From Gaiellasilicea sp963806955 (lineage in GTDB: Bacteria; Actinomycetota; Thermoleophilia; Gaiellales; Gaiellaceae): a DNA stretch of 64,000 nt. A program made the position numbers and the translations under genes. The notes below the pieces were generated by a model that was not told where the DNA came from, made no database searches, and saw only the letters and a list, made by a program, of their open reading frames with translations. Positions 8,566-17,644 of the stretch are shown piece after piece. Location of the stretch: positions 806,001-870,000 of the forward strand of contig CAWDZG010000002.1 of assembly GCA_963806955.1 (NCBI GenBank). The letters are read 5' to 3'. The first letter of the stretch is position 1; the number at the start of each line of letters is the position of its first letter.

Positions 8566-8819
8566 CGCTGTTCATATCGAAACTACGCGAAGTGCAGGCT
8601 CTTCCCGGCCGCGGACTCGGGCGCGGACTCTCCGCTCGAGTCCGCCTGACACCGTTCGATCGAGGCCGCGACTGGCGCGCGGAGCGTGCAATCAGTCAGC
8701 GTTACGAGGGAAGGAAGCGCGCTTTCCGCGTTGTCGATCCGAGGCGACTTTGCGTCAGGTCGCGCCTGAAGTAGCACCAAGGAGCGCGATACGACATGCT
8801 CCCTTTGCACAAATGTCCA

Positions 8820-10418
8820 CTACCGATCAGTCAGCCGCACTCCGGCCTGTTCCCGGTCCCACGTCTGTACTCCGATTCCCCGCTCGCGTAGGACGTACTT
8901 CTGGATCTTTCCATTCTCGGTGAGCGGCATCTGTTCGATGACTTCGACGTAGCGAGGGATCGCAAAGTAGGCGAGTCGGGGCTCGCAGTGGCGGATGAGC
9001 CCCGCGTGATCGAGTTCGCGATGCTCAGCTTCGACGATGAAGGCCATGACTTCGTCCTCGCCAAGTTCCGACGGAACGGGCACCACTGCGGCAGTGGCGA
9101 CGTCCTCGTGCACTTCGAGGACTTGTTCGACCTCCCACGCCGAAATGTTTTCGCCGCGACGCCGAATGGCGTCCTTGATCCGATCCTCAAAGCGGAAGTA
9201 CCCTTCCTCGTCGCGCACGACGCGATCGCCAGTGTGGAACCAGCCCCCCTGCCACGCCGCGCTCGTAGCATCTGGACTTCGCCAATAGCCGTTGGCGAAG
9301 GCTCCCGCATCGTCAGCACGGAGCAGCAGTTCGCCGGGGGTGTTCGGGGAGACGTCGTTTCCGTCCGCGTCGACGACTCGGGCGTGGAAGCCTGGCATGA
9401 CTCGCCCCATCCACCCGGGCCGCTGTCGGCCGTCCCTCGGGCCGATCGTGAGATTCGTCTCTGTCATGCCATGTCCTTCGACCAGATTCATGCCGAATCG
9501 CTCTTTGACCGCAGACCACAGCTGAGGAGGCGTGGCCGGTGCAAGCGCAACGCGCGTGTGGTGCCGGGAATCCAAGTCGCTCGGCTCACGATTTGCAAGA
9601 ATCGAGACCATTGCGCCAAGTAGGTAGGTCACGGTTGCATCTGCATCGATCAGGCGTTGCCAGAACTGGGAGGCGGAGAACCGAGGCCCGATGACGGCCG
9701 TCGCGCCTGTGACGAGACTCTGAACCACGGTGTTGAGTGCGTTGATGTGGAAGAGCGGCAGGCAGTTGTAGAGGACATCGTCGTTTCGAACGCCAAGCGC
9801 GCGGGCGGTGTTCATGCCCCACCAGTACAAGTGGCTGTGGGAACACAGCACTCCCTTGGAGGGCCCTGTGGTGCCTGATGTGTACAGAAGCGCCGCCGTG
9901 TCGCTGAGCGCGGGAACATGAAGCAGCGGCGGGGGTACCGCCGACTTCTGGAGGTCGGGGAACGCGGTCGCGGGAGCGCCCGCCCAATCCGCGATCGTAG
10001 GTTCACCGTGCACCCACACATGTCTGATCGATCGCGGCCGATCGTCGAACTCTGCGACGCGGGGGAGGTGCTCGGCCGCGACGACAAATGCGGCCGGCTG
10101 GGCGTCATTGAGGATGTGCGCCAACTGCATCCCGCGTGCCGCGGTGTTGATAGGAACGAGGATGGCGCCGAGAGCCGCGCAGCCCAGCCAAAGTTCGATG
10201 AATTCGATCGAGTTATCGGCCACCAGCGCGACGCGGTCACCGCGCTCGATTCCGTGGGTGCGGAGGGTGGCAGCTACGCCGGAGCTGCGTTGATACAGCT
10301 CTGAGGCTGAGAGACGAGTGTCACCGACCTGCAGGAGGGCGGCCCCATCGTCAGTGGCGGCTCGCAACGCGACGAGCTCACAGAGCGTTCGCGCAGGAGG
10401 CTCGGACGCATCAATCAC
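8820..10418 (-). CDS. AMP-dependent acyl-CoA ligase (class I adenylate-forming)
   Basis: 532 residues. The adenylation core has the P-loop-like LLYTSGTTGPSKGVL, the motif YNCLPLFHINA, GHGMTETNLTIGPRDG, and in the C-terminal part WFHTGDRVVRDEEGYFRFEDRIKDAIRRRGENIS, ending with the catalytic-lysine segment PLTENGKIQKYVLRE. It activates a carboxylic acid with ATP and loads it on CoA; the closest functional flavour is the carnitine/crotonobetaine or medium-chain ligase type, but substrate is not readable. The GTG start at 10418 overlaps the hyuB stop (GTGA, 10415-10418), so it is the last gene of the hyuA-hyuB-ligase operon. Confidence 0.88.
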   Translation of the reverse strand: MIDASEPPARTLCELVALRAATDDGAALLQVGDTRLSASELYQRSSGVAATLRTHGIERGDRVALVADNSIEFIELWLGCAALGAILVPINTAARGMQLAHILNDAQPAAFVVAAEHLPRVAEFDDRPRSIRHVWVHGEPTIADWAGAPATAFPDLQKSAVPPPLLHVPALSDTAALLYTSGTTGPSKGVLCSHSHLYWWGMNTARALGVRNDDVLYNCLPLFHINALNTVVQSLVTGATAVIGPRFSASQFWQRLIDADATVTYLLGAMVSILANREPSDLDSRHHTRVALAPATPPQLWSAVKERFGMNLVEGHGMTETNLTIGPRDGRQRPGWMGRVMPGFHARVVDADGNDVSPNTPGELLLRADDAGAFANGYWRSPDATSAAWQGGWFHTGDRVVRDEEGYFRFEDRIKDAIRRRGENISAWEVEQVLEVHEDVATAAVVPVPSELGEDEVMAFIVEAEHRELDHAGLIRHCEPRLAYFAIPRYVEVIEQMPLTENGKIQKYVLRERGIGVQTWDREQAGVRLTDR

Positions 10419-12175
10419 GCGCGCAAACCGTGCGTCGCCGCCACGTCTACCTCGCCGTCGGGCATCAACACGACGCGGTAGACCTCGCGTGCGCGCTCGG
10501 CGGTTACCCATCCTTCGCGGACGTCTTTTGCAACCCGTACCGGATCGCGCTCGTGTGGGTGGCCATAACCGCCACCGCCGCACGAGACGGAAATGATCGT
10601 CTCACCCGGCTCGAGCGTGACGCGTGCGTACGAGCCGAGCTCGCCGGACAGTGACCCGTCCGTGAACCGTTTGCGTTGCTCTGCAGGACCGCCATCACCA
10701 CCGCCCCTGACCCCGCGCGCCGGGTTGAGCGTTCCGTCTGAGAGGTAGACGACATCCATTGAGTCTTCGCTGACGGGGCCGTACTCGACGTACGCCCCAG
10801 GTGAGCCACGAAATCTGCCGGCGCCTTCGCTATCGGGAATGATCCGCTGCTCGGTGACGAGAAGCGGGTATTTCATCTCGTCGATCTCGACGCTATCCCT
10901 CATGAGGAATCCTGCGGCGCCGATGCCTAGGATTGTCAACCAGCCGTCGGCACTCGGGGCACCGGGGCCGCCGGTGACGGCGAGTACGAGTTGGTTCACG
11001 TAGGGCGCGCCACCGAAGCGGGCGTCGCGGCCCGAGATGACGCCCATTGAGATGGGTTGTGCCCGACCGATCTCCGCTAGACCGATGCCCTCTCCGAGTT
11101 CCGCGAGCGCGCTGACGACGCAACTGGCCGTCGACTCAGAGAGGTCGGTCGTCGCTGCGGAACAACTAATTGGGTGCCGGGGGATCCCAACGACACAGTT
11201 CTCGCGCAGGTGGACACGGAGCCGCCGGAAGCTTCCGGCGTTTGGCGGGACGTCGGCGCCGAGTCCTGAAAAAACGCCCATCATCGCGGCGGTGCGCGAG
11301 GTCGCCTCGGTGAGATTCAGTCCACAGGGCTGACAATCAACATTGTCGCGGAGATCGACTTCGATGAGCGCCGCATCCGGGTCGACGCTTACATCGACCT
11401 TGAGCGGGATGCCGTCGGGTATCCCCGGAATTGGATCATGGCCGCCGCGGCGGGTTATCTTGCCCTTGGGGAGCCGCCGGATCGCCGCGACCATCCGCTG
11501 TTCGCTGTAATCGAACCACGCATCGGCGTAGCGCTCCAGCTCGTCTGGGCCGAGTTCCGATAGCAGCTCGAGCAGGCGTCGTTCCCCGATGCGAGCTGCA
11601 CCAAGAAGCGCGAGGAAGTCGCCGTACCAGAGCTCGGGCACGCGTATCCGCACACGCGCGATACGCAGAACGTCCTCGAGCATCTCGTAATCCGACTGCA
11701 CTTTCACGCACGGAAAGATCAGCGCTCCCTCGTTGTAGACGTCCGTGGCGTCAGCGAGGTAGGTGGTTGGTACCGAGTTGCCGCAGTCAGCGAGATGGGC
11801 TTTGGCGAGAACAGTGAATCGGTGGACGCCCTCGTCGTCGATGACAGGTATGACGATGCACCAGTCGGCGGCATGTGAGTTGCCGTGGTACGGAGAGTTG
11901 TGCAGGAATGCGTCCCCGCGCTTGAGCGTCGGGTGCTTCTCCTTCATGTAGGCGGCGATTAGATCGGGGCCGCTCATGACGTGAATCGGGAGGCTCTCAG
12001 CCATCGCGAGCATCTCGTCGCCGGCGGTCAGGATGCAGCAAGAGAAATCTCGTGCCGTGTTGAGGATCGCCGAACGGGCTGTCCTCAGAAGCGTGTTCAT
12101 CATCGCTCGAACGACGCCCTCGAAGCGGTTGTTCAGGAGGGCAAGACGGAGACCATCGATGCGTTGCTCTTCCAA
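10415..12175 (-). CDS. hyuB: Hydantoinase B / 5-oxoprolinase-type subunit
   Basis: 586 residues of the HyuB family, which with HyuA forms ATP-dependent lactam/hydantoin hydrolases or biotin-independent ketone carboxylases. Family segments include CCILTAGDEMLAMAESLPIH, GDAFLHNSPYHGNSHAADW, LTEATSRTAAMMGVFSGLG, and the Gly-rich end PGETIISVSCGGGGYGHPHERDP. The start is TTG 12175, preceded by AGGAG and ten bases after the hyuA stop; upstream sequence in the frame overlaps hyuA and is not coding. Directly coupled to the downstream CoA ligase. Confidence 0.88.
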   Translation of the reverse strand: MEEQRIDGLRLALLNNRFEGVVRAMMNTLLRTARSAILNTARDFSCCILTAGDEMLAMAESLPIHVMSGPDLIAAYMKEKHPTLKRGDAFLHNSPYHGNSHAADWCIVIPVIDDEGVHRFTVLAKAHLADCGNSVPTTYLADATDVYNEGALIFPCVKVQSDYEMLEDVLRIARVRIRVPELWYGDFLALLGAARIGERRLLELLSELGPDELERYADAWFDYSEQRMVAAIRRLPKGKITRRGGHDPIPGIPDGIPLKVDVSVDPDAALIEVDLRDNVDCQPCGLNLTEATSRTAAMMGVFSGLGADVPPNAGSFRRLRVHLRENCVVGIPRHPISCSAATTDLSESTASCVVSALAELGEGIGLAEIGRAQPISMGVISGRDARFGGAPYVNQLVLAVTGGPGAPSADGWLTILGIGAAGFLMRDSVEIDEMKYPLLVTEQRIIPDSEGAGRFRGSPGAYVEYGPVSEDSMDVVYLSDGTLNPARGVRGGGDGGPAEQRKRFTDGSLSGELGSYARVTLEPGETIISVSCGGGGYGHPHERDPVRVAKDVREGWVTAERAREVYRVVLMPDGEVDVAATHGLRA

Positions 12176-12185
12176 GAAACTCCTC

Positions 12186-14273
12186 TTAGGGATAGACGAT
12201 GATCGAACCGGACGGCGTGGCCTCGCAATCCGCGTCAGGGTCGACAACGATCGTGGTCGTCGTCGACTCGACGATTACGGGCCCGCGGATGCGCTGCCCC
12301 GGCACAAGGGCCTCGAGCGGCTGCACTCGTACGTCCACGCGTCCCGACCGCGGGAAGTACACCGATCGGGTGGGTTGTACCTCGGACACGGCCGCGGGCG
12401 AGCGGGCGCCGACGAGGTCGACGTCCCGTAGCGAGCAACGAGCGTGCGCGCGCCAGCTGACGATCTCCACGGGTGAGTCGGAGTCGCGGATCGCGAACAG
12501 TTCCTCGTGTGCATTCTGGAAGTCCTGACGGAACTCCTCGACCTCCTCGGGAGACGCGAGTCGGCCCGTCCTCAACGGCACCTCGATCTCCCACACCTGG
12601 TGCGGATACCGGGCTTCGACCGAGTAGGTGATCTCTGAAGAACGCACGTCGTCGCCAGCCGCGTCCAAGAACTGCTCCGCTTCGCGGCGCACCCGATCGA
12701 GGCTCGTTTCTGCGACCGTCGCGTCCCATGACTCCGTTGACGTCACCGCCATAACTGCGGAATCGGTCCGCAAATCCGAAAGCAGCGCTCCGGCAGCAGA
12801 CAACGCCGCTGAGACCGGCGGGATCACCACCGTCGAGCAACGCAGGCGGCGCGCGATGCCGACGGAGTACAGGCCGGCTCCGCCGCCACCGCCGATCATC
12901 GCTGCTGTGGAAGTATCGATTCCCTGCTTTAGCGTGATCCCCTCAATCGCGCTGACCATCCGCTCGATCGCCAGGTTGAGGATGGCATGGGCGGCCTCGT
13001 CGAGCGACACCTCAAGCGGTGCTGCCACGTCGCGGCCCACCACGGCGCAGGCAAGCTCTCGGTCGAGCACCATCTCGCCGCCGAGGAAGAAGTCTGGGTC
13101 GATGTAGCCGAGGACGACGCACGCGTCCGTGACCGTTGCCTCGGTGCCACCGCGGCCGTAACTCGCCGGCCCTGGACTGGCACCTGCGCTGCGTGGACCT
13201 ACATACAGCATTCCGCCCTCGTCGACCCACGCGATCGATCCCCCGCCGGCACCGACGGACTTGACGTCAACTGACGGGAATCCCGTGAGAAACCCGTAGA
13301 TTGGATGACCCACGGTCGTCTCGCGGGTCCAGGGGATCTGGCCGTCGCGGACGAGACTGACGTCGTAGGTCGTGCCGCCGGCGTCTGTCACGAGCGCGGT
13401 CGCGTTGCCTGTCTCAACCCGTGCGAAGTGCCTACCTGCGACCGGCGCGACGGCAGGCCCCGAACCGATCGAGTGGATCGGTGTGGCCGCAACTGCGCTC
13501 GCGTCGAGTGCACCACCCGCCGATGTGACGACGAGGAGTCGCCCGCCGAAGCCCTCCGCTCGGAGCATCGTCTCGATGTCCTGGAAGAACGTCGACATCA
13601 GCGGTTTCAGAGACGCATCGATGACGGTGGAAGACGCGCGGCGGTACTCGCGCAGACAGGGGTTCAGCTGATGAGAGAGCGTGTATGGGACGCCCGGCAG
13701 ATGCCGCTCGAGGAGTTCCCCGACCTGAAGTTCGTGAGCGGGGTTGACGATCGACCACAGCAGGCACACACCGACCGCTTCCACCTCGGCATCGCGGAGC
13801 TTCTGCGCGATGGCTGCGACGGCGTCTGCCTCAAGCGGGACGCGCACGGTGCCATCACTGAGTATGCGCTCTGGGACTTCGAAGGTCAGTGATCGCGGGA
13901 CGTATGGATCTGGGTATTCCTGCCCGTAGTCGAAAAGGCTGGTGCGACCTCCGCCCTCTCGGAGGAGCAGCACATCAGGGTGCCCCTCGGTCGTGAGGAA
14001 TGCGGTCCGTGCAGTCGAACCGGTGACGACCGCGTTCGTGGCGCGTGTCGTACCGAAGACGAAGAGGTCTGCCCGAGCGAGAAGCTCACGTCGGGAGCAG
14101 CCGAACCCTTCTCCCGCTGCCGCGAGGACATCGAGCAAGCCCTCGACCGGATCGTGCGGAGTCGTCGCCCGCTTGAAGAAGCGTAGGCCGCGCGTGTCTC
14201 CCTCGACGACGAGGTCGGTGAAGGTGCCGCCTGTGTCGACAGCAAGACGGAGCGGTCTGTTCATCTGACCCAT
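12186..14273 (-). CDS. hyuA: Hydantoinase A / 5-oxoprolinase-type ATPase subunit
   Basis: 695 residues of the HyuA family, the ATP-binding actin-fold subunit. Nucleotide-site motifs are visible: phosphate 1 LAVDTGGTFTDLVVEGD, phosphate 2 LVTDAGGTTYDVSLVRDG, and adenosine motif AMIGGGGGAGLYSVGIARRL. The central block FGTTRATNAVVTGSTARTAF is typical of hydantoinase/oxoprolinase N domains. Length matches the family (about 680-720). Start ATG at 14273; MNRPLRLAV at 14264 is an alternative. Order hyuA-hyuB-CoA ligase suggests an ATP-dependent ring opening or ketone carboxylation followed by CoA activation; which of these is not decidable from sequence. Confidence 0.88.
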   Translation of the reverse strand: MGQMNRPLRLAVDTGGTFTDLVVEGDTRGLRFFKRATTPHDPVEGLLDVLAAAGEGFGCSRRELLARADLFVFGTTRATNAVVTGSTARTAFLTTEGHPDVLLLREGGGRTSLFDYGQEYPDPYVPRSLTFEVPERILSDGTVRVPLEADAVAAIAQKLRDAEVEAVGVCLLWSIVNPAHELQVGELLERHLPGVPYTLSHQLNPCLREYRRASSTVIDASLKPLMSTFFQDIETMLRAEGFGGRLLVVTSAGGALDASAVAATPIHSIGSGPAVAPVAGRHFARVETGNATALVTDAGGTTYDVSLVRDGQIPWTRETTVGHPIYGFLTGFPSVDVKSVGAGGGSIAWVDEGGMLYVGPRSAGASPGPASYGRGGTEATVTDACVVLGYIDPDFFLGGEMVLDRELACAVVGRDVAAPLEVSLDEAAHAILNLAIERMVSAIEGITLKQGIDTSTAAMIGGGGGAGLYSVGIARRLRCSTVVIPPVSAALSAAGALLSDLRTDSAVMAVTSTESWDATVAETSLDRVRREAEQFLDAAGDDVRSSEITYSVEARYPHQVWEIEVPLRTGRLASPEEVEEFRQDFQNAHEELFAIRDSDSPVEIVSWRAHARCSLRDVDLVGARSPAAVSEVQPTRSVYFPRSGRVDVRVQPLEALVPGQRIRGPVIVESTTTTIVVDPDADCEATPSGSIIVYP

Positions 14274-14283
14274 GTGATCCTGC

Positions 14284-15315
14284 TCAGGCGCGCCGTGGTC
14301 TGCGAAGTTGAGGACGCCAGCCGTATCCGCGAATCACTCCGATGGCGACCGCCGCAATCAGGATCGTCCCGCTAACGGTTCCTTGCCAGAACGTCGAGAC
14401 GCCCGACAGGGACAGACCGTTCTGGATCACGCCCAGAAAGAGAACGCCGATGATCGTGCCGACGAGGCTCCCGTCGCCGCCTGTGAAGGCTGTTCCGCCG
14501 ATGAGAACGGCGGCCACGACCGTGAGCATCAAGTTCGGATCCACGTTCGGCCCGGCTGCGGTCAAACGGCCCGCCAGGGCGACGGCACCGATGCCGGCGG
14601 TAAGGCCGCAGACCGTGTACACGGAGACCAGGGTCAACGTGACGTTGATGCCGGTGAGCCGCGCCGCCTGCGGATTCGAGCCGACTGCGAACACGGATCG
14701 GCCGAAGTGGGTGTAGCGCAGGACGACTACGCCGACGGCGTAGAAGCCGACCAGAATCAGCAGGAGAGTCGGGAATGGGCCTGCGTTCCCGTTGACGAGG
14801 CTTGCCAATGGCGCAAACGACTCGTAGGGAAAGAGCGAGAGCGTCTCGCCGCTTGTCGTCAACAGCGCCCAGCTTTGGAAGATCGAGAGCGTGCCGAGCG
14901 TGACCACGAAGAACGGGATTCGTGCCACGCCGATCAACAGTCCGTTGAGCAACCCGAGGCCGGTCCCAACACCGATGGCGGCAAGCGCGGCCAACCACCA
15001 CGGCGAGCCTGCTTGGACGGCGAGGCCGAGCACCATTGCGGAAGCCGCCGCGTTGGAGGCGACGGACAGGTCGATACCGCCCGTGAGCACGACGATGGTC
15101 ATCCCGATCGCCAAGATTGCAACGACGGCTTGGCCGCGAATGATGTTCTCCCAGTTGCTCCACGTCATGAAGGCTGGCTCGGTGAGCGACAGGTAGATAC
15201 AGACGGCGATTAGGCCGACGACGACTCCCGCGTATCGGGCGACCGAGGCCCGTCGGATCATCCGCCCGATCACGGCTGGGAAAATCATGCGCTCGCTGCG
15301 TCCGGTCGCCTGCAC
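14284..15315 (-). CDS. Ribose-type ABC transporter permease
   Basis: 343 residues of the RbsC/BPD_transp_2 family with about ten hydrophobic segments, including IGMTIVVLTGGIDLSVASN (the classic GGIDLS motif), YTHFGRSVFAVGSNPQAARLTGI and the helix LTVVAAVLIGGTAFTGGDGS. The start is GTG 15315, chosen because an ideal AGGAGG sits seven bases upstream and it overlaps the ATPase stop by one base (TAGTG); the ATG at 15288 has no ribosome site. Works with the ATPase at 15315-16853 and the lipoprotein at 17645-18721 to import a small sugar-like or polyol-like compound. Confidence 0.88.
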   Translation of the reverse strand: MQATGRSERMIFPAVIGRMIRRASVARYAGVVVGLIAVCIYLSLTEPAFMTWSNWENIIRGQAVVAILAIGMTIVVLTGGIDLSVASNAAASAMVLGLAVQAGSPWWLAALAAIGVGTGLGLLNGLLIGVARIPFFVVTLGTLSIFQSWALLTTSGETLSLFPYESFAPLASLVNGNAGPFPTLLLILVGFYAVGVVVLRYTHFGRSVFAVGSNPQAARLTGINVTLTLVSVYTVCGLTAGIGAVALAGRLTAAGPNVDPNLMLTVVAAVLIGGTAFTGGDGSLVGTIIGVLFLGVIQNGLSLSGVSTFWQGTVSGTILIAAVAIGVIRGYGWRPQLRRPRRA

Positions 15316-16853
15316 TAGGCCGCCTCCTGGGCGTCGGGTCCGGCCATGGCTGCGTGGGCGATCTCCTCTTCGGTTGCCTCGTGTGCCGAGAAGGAGGCGC
15401 AGATACGGCCGCCGTACATGACGATGATGCGGTCGGCGAGCCCCAGAAGCTCGGGCATCTCGGAGGAGATCATCACGATCGCTCTCCCTGCCGCGGCCAT
15501 CTCCTGGATGTAGCCGTAGACCTCGCTCTTCGCACCGACGTCGATGCCGCGGGTGGGTTCGGAGAGCACAACCACCCTCGGTTCGAGCGCAAACGTCCTG
15601 CCAAGGACGACTTTCTGCTGATTCCCTCCGGACAGCTCTGCGATTCCGGTGTCGAGCGATCGTGTCCGCACGGAAAATCGTTCGACGGTCGCTGCCGCCA
15701 GGCGCCGCTCCCGCCTTACGTCGATGAACCCGCGCCGTGCAAGAGTTCTCAGCCACGGGAAGGAGAGGTTTTGCCGTACCGACCGAGTCGGAAATAACCC
15801 GCTTCCCTTCCGATCCTCGGGGACGTAGCCGAAGCCAGCTCCGATCGCCGCCCGCGGCGAACTGAGTCGCGGCGAAGCTCCGTCTACTCTGACCCGGCCG
15901 ACGTAGGAGACGGCGCCCGCGAGCGCCAAACCGAGTTCCGACTTGCCGCAGCCGACGAGCCCGGCGACGCCAAGGATCTCACCCTGATGTACGTCGAAGG
16001 TCGCGTTCTGGACAGCGCCATCTGAAGTGGATACGTCCTCGACGCGGAGTAGGACGTCGCCCTGCGGAAGCTGCCGCTTGCCGTAGAGATCCTCGATCGG
16101 GCGGCCGACCATCATGCGTACGAGCTCGCGTTCTTGTGTTTGCGGAAGCGGCATCTCTCCTACAAGCTTGCCGTCGCGAAGCACGGTTGCCTTCTGTGCC
16201 GCCGTGTAGAGCTCACGCATGCGGTGGGAGATAAAGAGGACAGCGACGCCCTGTGCGCGGAGCTGCTCGACTTTCTCGAGCAGCCGCTCGGTTGCGGACT
16301 CCGAGAGCGAACTCGTTGCCTCATCGAGGATCAGCACGCGCGACTCGCTGCTCACGGCACGCGCCACTTCAACCTCCTGCTGCAACTCGATCGACAGCGT
16401 CCCGACGCGGGTGTCGACATCGACGTGCACGCCGAGATGCTCGAGCGCCTCGCGCGCCAGTCGCCGGGCTCGCGGCCAATCAACGAACGAGCCGCGTGCC
16501 GGAAGCCGGCCCATCAGGATGTTCTCGGCAACACTGAGTGACGGTGCCAGGGTGATCTCCTGGCTGATCGCGACGATCCCTCGCTCGAGCGCGCTCCGCG
16601 GCGATGCCAACTCCACCAACTCGCCACCCATGCTGATCGTTCCTTCGTCGGGACGATGGAAGCCGTACAGGATCTTGGCAAGGGTGGACTTTCCCGAGCC
16701 GTTCTCGCCAGTTAGCGCATGAACCTCGCCGGCGTAAAGCGTGAGGTCAACGTCGTCGAGCGCCCGGACACCAGGGAACGTCTTCGAGATACCTCGCATC
16801 ACGACGACCGGGGGAGTGAGGCCCGACGATGTCGCGACGTCGCGCTCATCCAT
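15315..16853 (-). CDS. Ribose-type ABC transporter ATPase (two nucleotide-binding domains)
   Basis: 512 residues, tandem ABC domains as in RbsA/MglA. Domain 1: Walker A TGENGSGKST, Walker B LILDEATSSL. Domain 2: degenerate Walker A LVGCGKSELG, signature LSGGNQQK, Walker B with Ser in place of Asp (VVLSEPTRGIDVG), a pattern in keeping with an asymmetric second site in this family. The domain 1 signature region is LSIELQQEVEVARA, also non-canonical but normal for RbsA relatives. ATG 16853 starts the importer/hyu leftward transcript, 94 bp from the divergent SGNH gene. Confidence 0.9.
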   Translation of the reverse strand: MDERDVATSSGLTPPVVVMRGISKTFPGVRALDDVDLTLYAGEVHALTGENGSGKSTLAKILYGFHRPDEGTISMGGELVELASPRSALERGIVAISQEITLAPSLSVAENILMGRLPARGSFVDWPRARRLAREALEHLGVHVDVDTRVGTLSIELQQEVEVARAVSSESRVLILDEATSSLSESATERLLEKVEQLRAQGVAVLFISHRMRELYTAAQKATVLRDGKLVGEMPLPQTQERELVRMMVGRPIEDLYGKRQLPQGDVLLRVEDVSTSDGAVQNATFDVHQGEILGVAGLVGCGKSELGLALAGAVSYVGRVRVDGASPRLSSPRAAIGAGFGYVPEDRKGSGLFPTRSVRQNLSFPWLRTLARRGFIDVRRERRLAAATVERFSVRTRSLDTGIAELSGGNQQKVVLGRTFALEPRVVVLSEPTRGIDVGAKSEVYGYIQEMAAAGRAIVMISSEMPELLGLADRIIVMYGGRICASFSAHEATEEEIAHAAMAGPDAQEAA

Positions 16854-16908
16854 GCCTACTACCTCCTGGGGTCCTGCTGCATCGGCTCACGGATCCATCA
16901 TCGCGTAT

Positions 16909-16932
16909 CGTTTTGCCAAATATCAAATTTGT
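16909..16932. promoter_or_regulatory. AT-rich patch in divergent promoter region, possible operator
   Basis: Between the leftward ABC/hyu operon and the rightward SGNH/binding-protein genes is a patch (GTTTTGCCAAATATCAAATT core) unlike the GC-rich surroundings. Its reverse complement, TTTGATATTTGGC, resembles TTTGATCATTTGTC at 17565-17578 upstream of the binding-protein gene, and more loosely ATATATTGTC upstream of the GntR regulator. A shared binding site for the island's GntR protein is inference. Confidence 0.35.
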
Positions 16933-16947
16933 ACCGAACGGAGGCTC

Positions 16948-17562
16948 ATGGTGTCGCGTACGACGGTGGTTTCGGCGCTCGGCGACTCAATCACGGCGGG
17001 CACGCCACTTTGGGATCCCAATCCGAACGTCCGCGAGACGATCGGGCCGGCGTTGGACGAGCGAAGCCAATGGCCGTACTGGGTTGCCCTGAAGGAAGCT
17101 GGGCTGTCGATTCGCAACCACGGGGTGAACCTCGAGCGGACCGACCAGATCAGAGCCCGGCTGGACGAGGCCGCCGCCGGGGCGGACGCGCTTGTCATCC
17201 AGGGAGGCATCAACGACATCGTGCAGCAGCGTGCGACTGCTGACACACTCGCGGACATCCTCGAGATGGCGCTCGAAGCGAAGCGTCGAGGAATCCGTGT
17301 CGCGGTCGCCGACGTTCTGCCCTGGAACAACGGCTACCCGGAGCATCATCCAGCGATACAAGCTCTGAATAAGGGCATCGCCGCCATCGGGGCCGATCAG
17401 TCGATCGCGCTACTCCCGTTCTACGGCACGCTCGAGGATCCGGATCGGCCGGGGCGCATGAGACCAGACTGGACGGCCGATGGCAATCACCCGACCGTCG
17501 AGGGGCACCGGCAACTCGCGGACGCCTTCCCATTGGAGTGGCTCAGGAACACCAGCGTTTGA
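16948..17562 (+). CDS. SGNH/GDSL-family hydrolase
   Basis: 204 residues. Block I is VVSALGDSITAGT (GDS nucleophile), block III is IQGGINDIVQQ (G-x-ND), and block V is WTADGNHPTVEGHRQLAD (D-x-x-HP), giving a complete Ser-Asp-His esterase/lipase set. The ATG at 16948 follows GGAGG at 16940-16944; the longer frame to 16741 overlaps the divergent ATPase gene. No signal peptide, so probably a cytoplasmic esterase or deacylase acting on the imported compound. First gene of the rightward half of the island. Confidence 0.85.
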   Translation: MVSRTTVVSALGDSITAGTPLWDPNPNVRETIGPALDERSQWPYWVALKEAGLSIRNHGVNLERTDQIRARLDEAAAGADALVIQGGINDIVQQRATADTLADILEMALEAKRRGIRVAVADVLPWNNGYPEHHPAIQALNKGIAAIGADQSIALLPFYGTLEDPDRPGRMRPDWTADGNHPTVEGHRQLADAFPLEWLRNTSV

Positions 17563-17644
17563 CTTTTGATCATTTGTCGTGATGTGATGGCGCAGGCGAT
17601 GCGCCGCATCAAGTGGTGCGCGATGAGACAGGAGGAGATCCGCT

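Noticed and set aside
8563..8819. Integrase or excisionase gene next to the tRNA
   Set aside because: Frames here are short and show no recombinase motif; the only weak candidate lies at the other end of the island.
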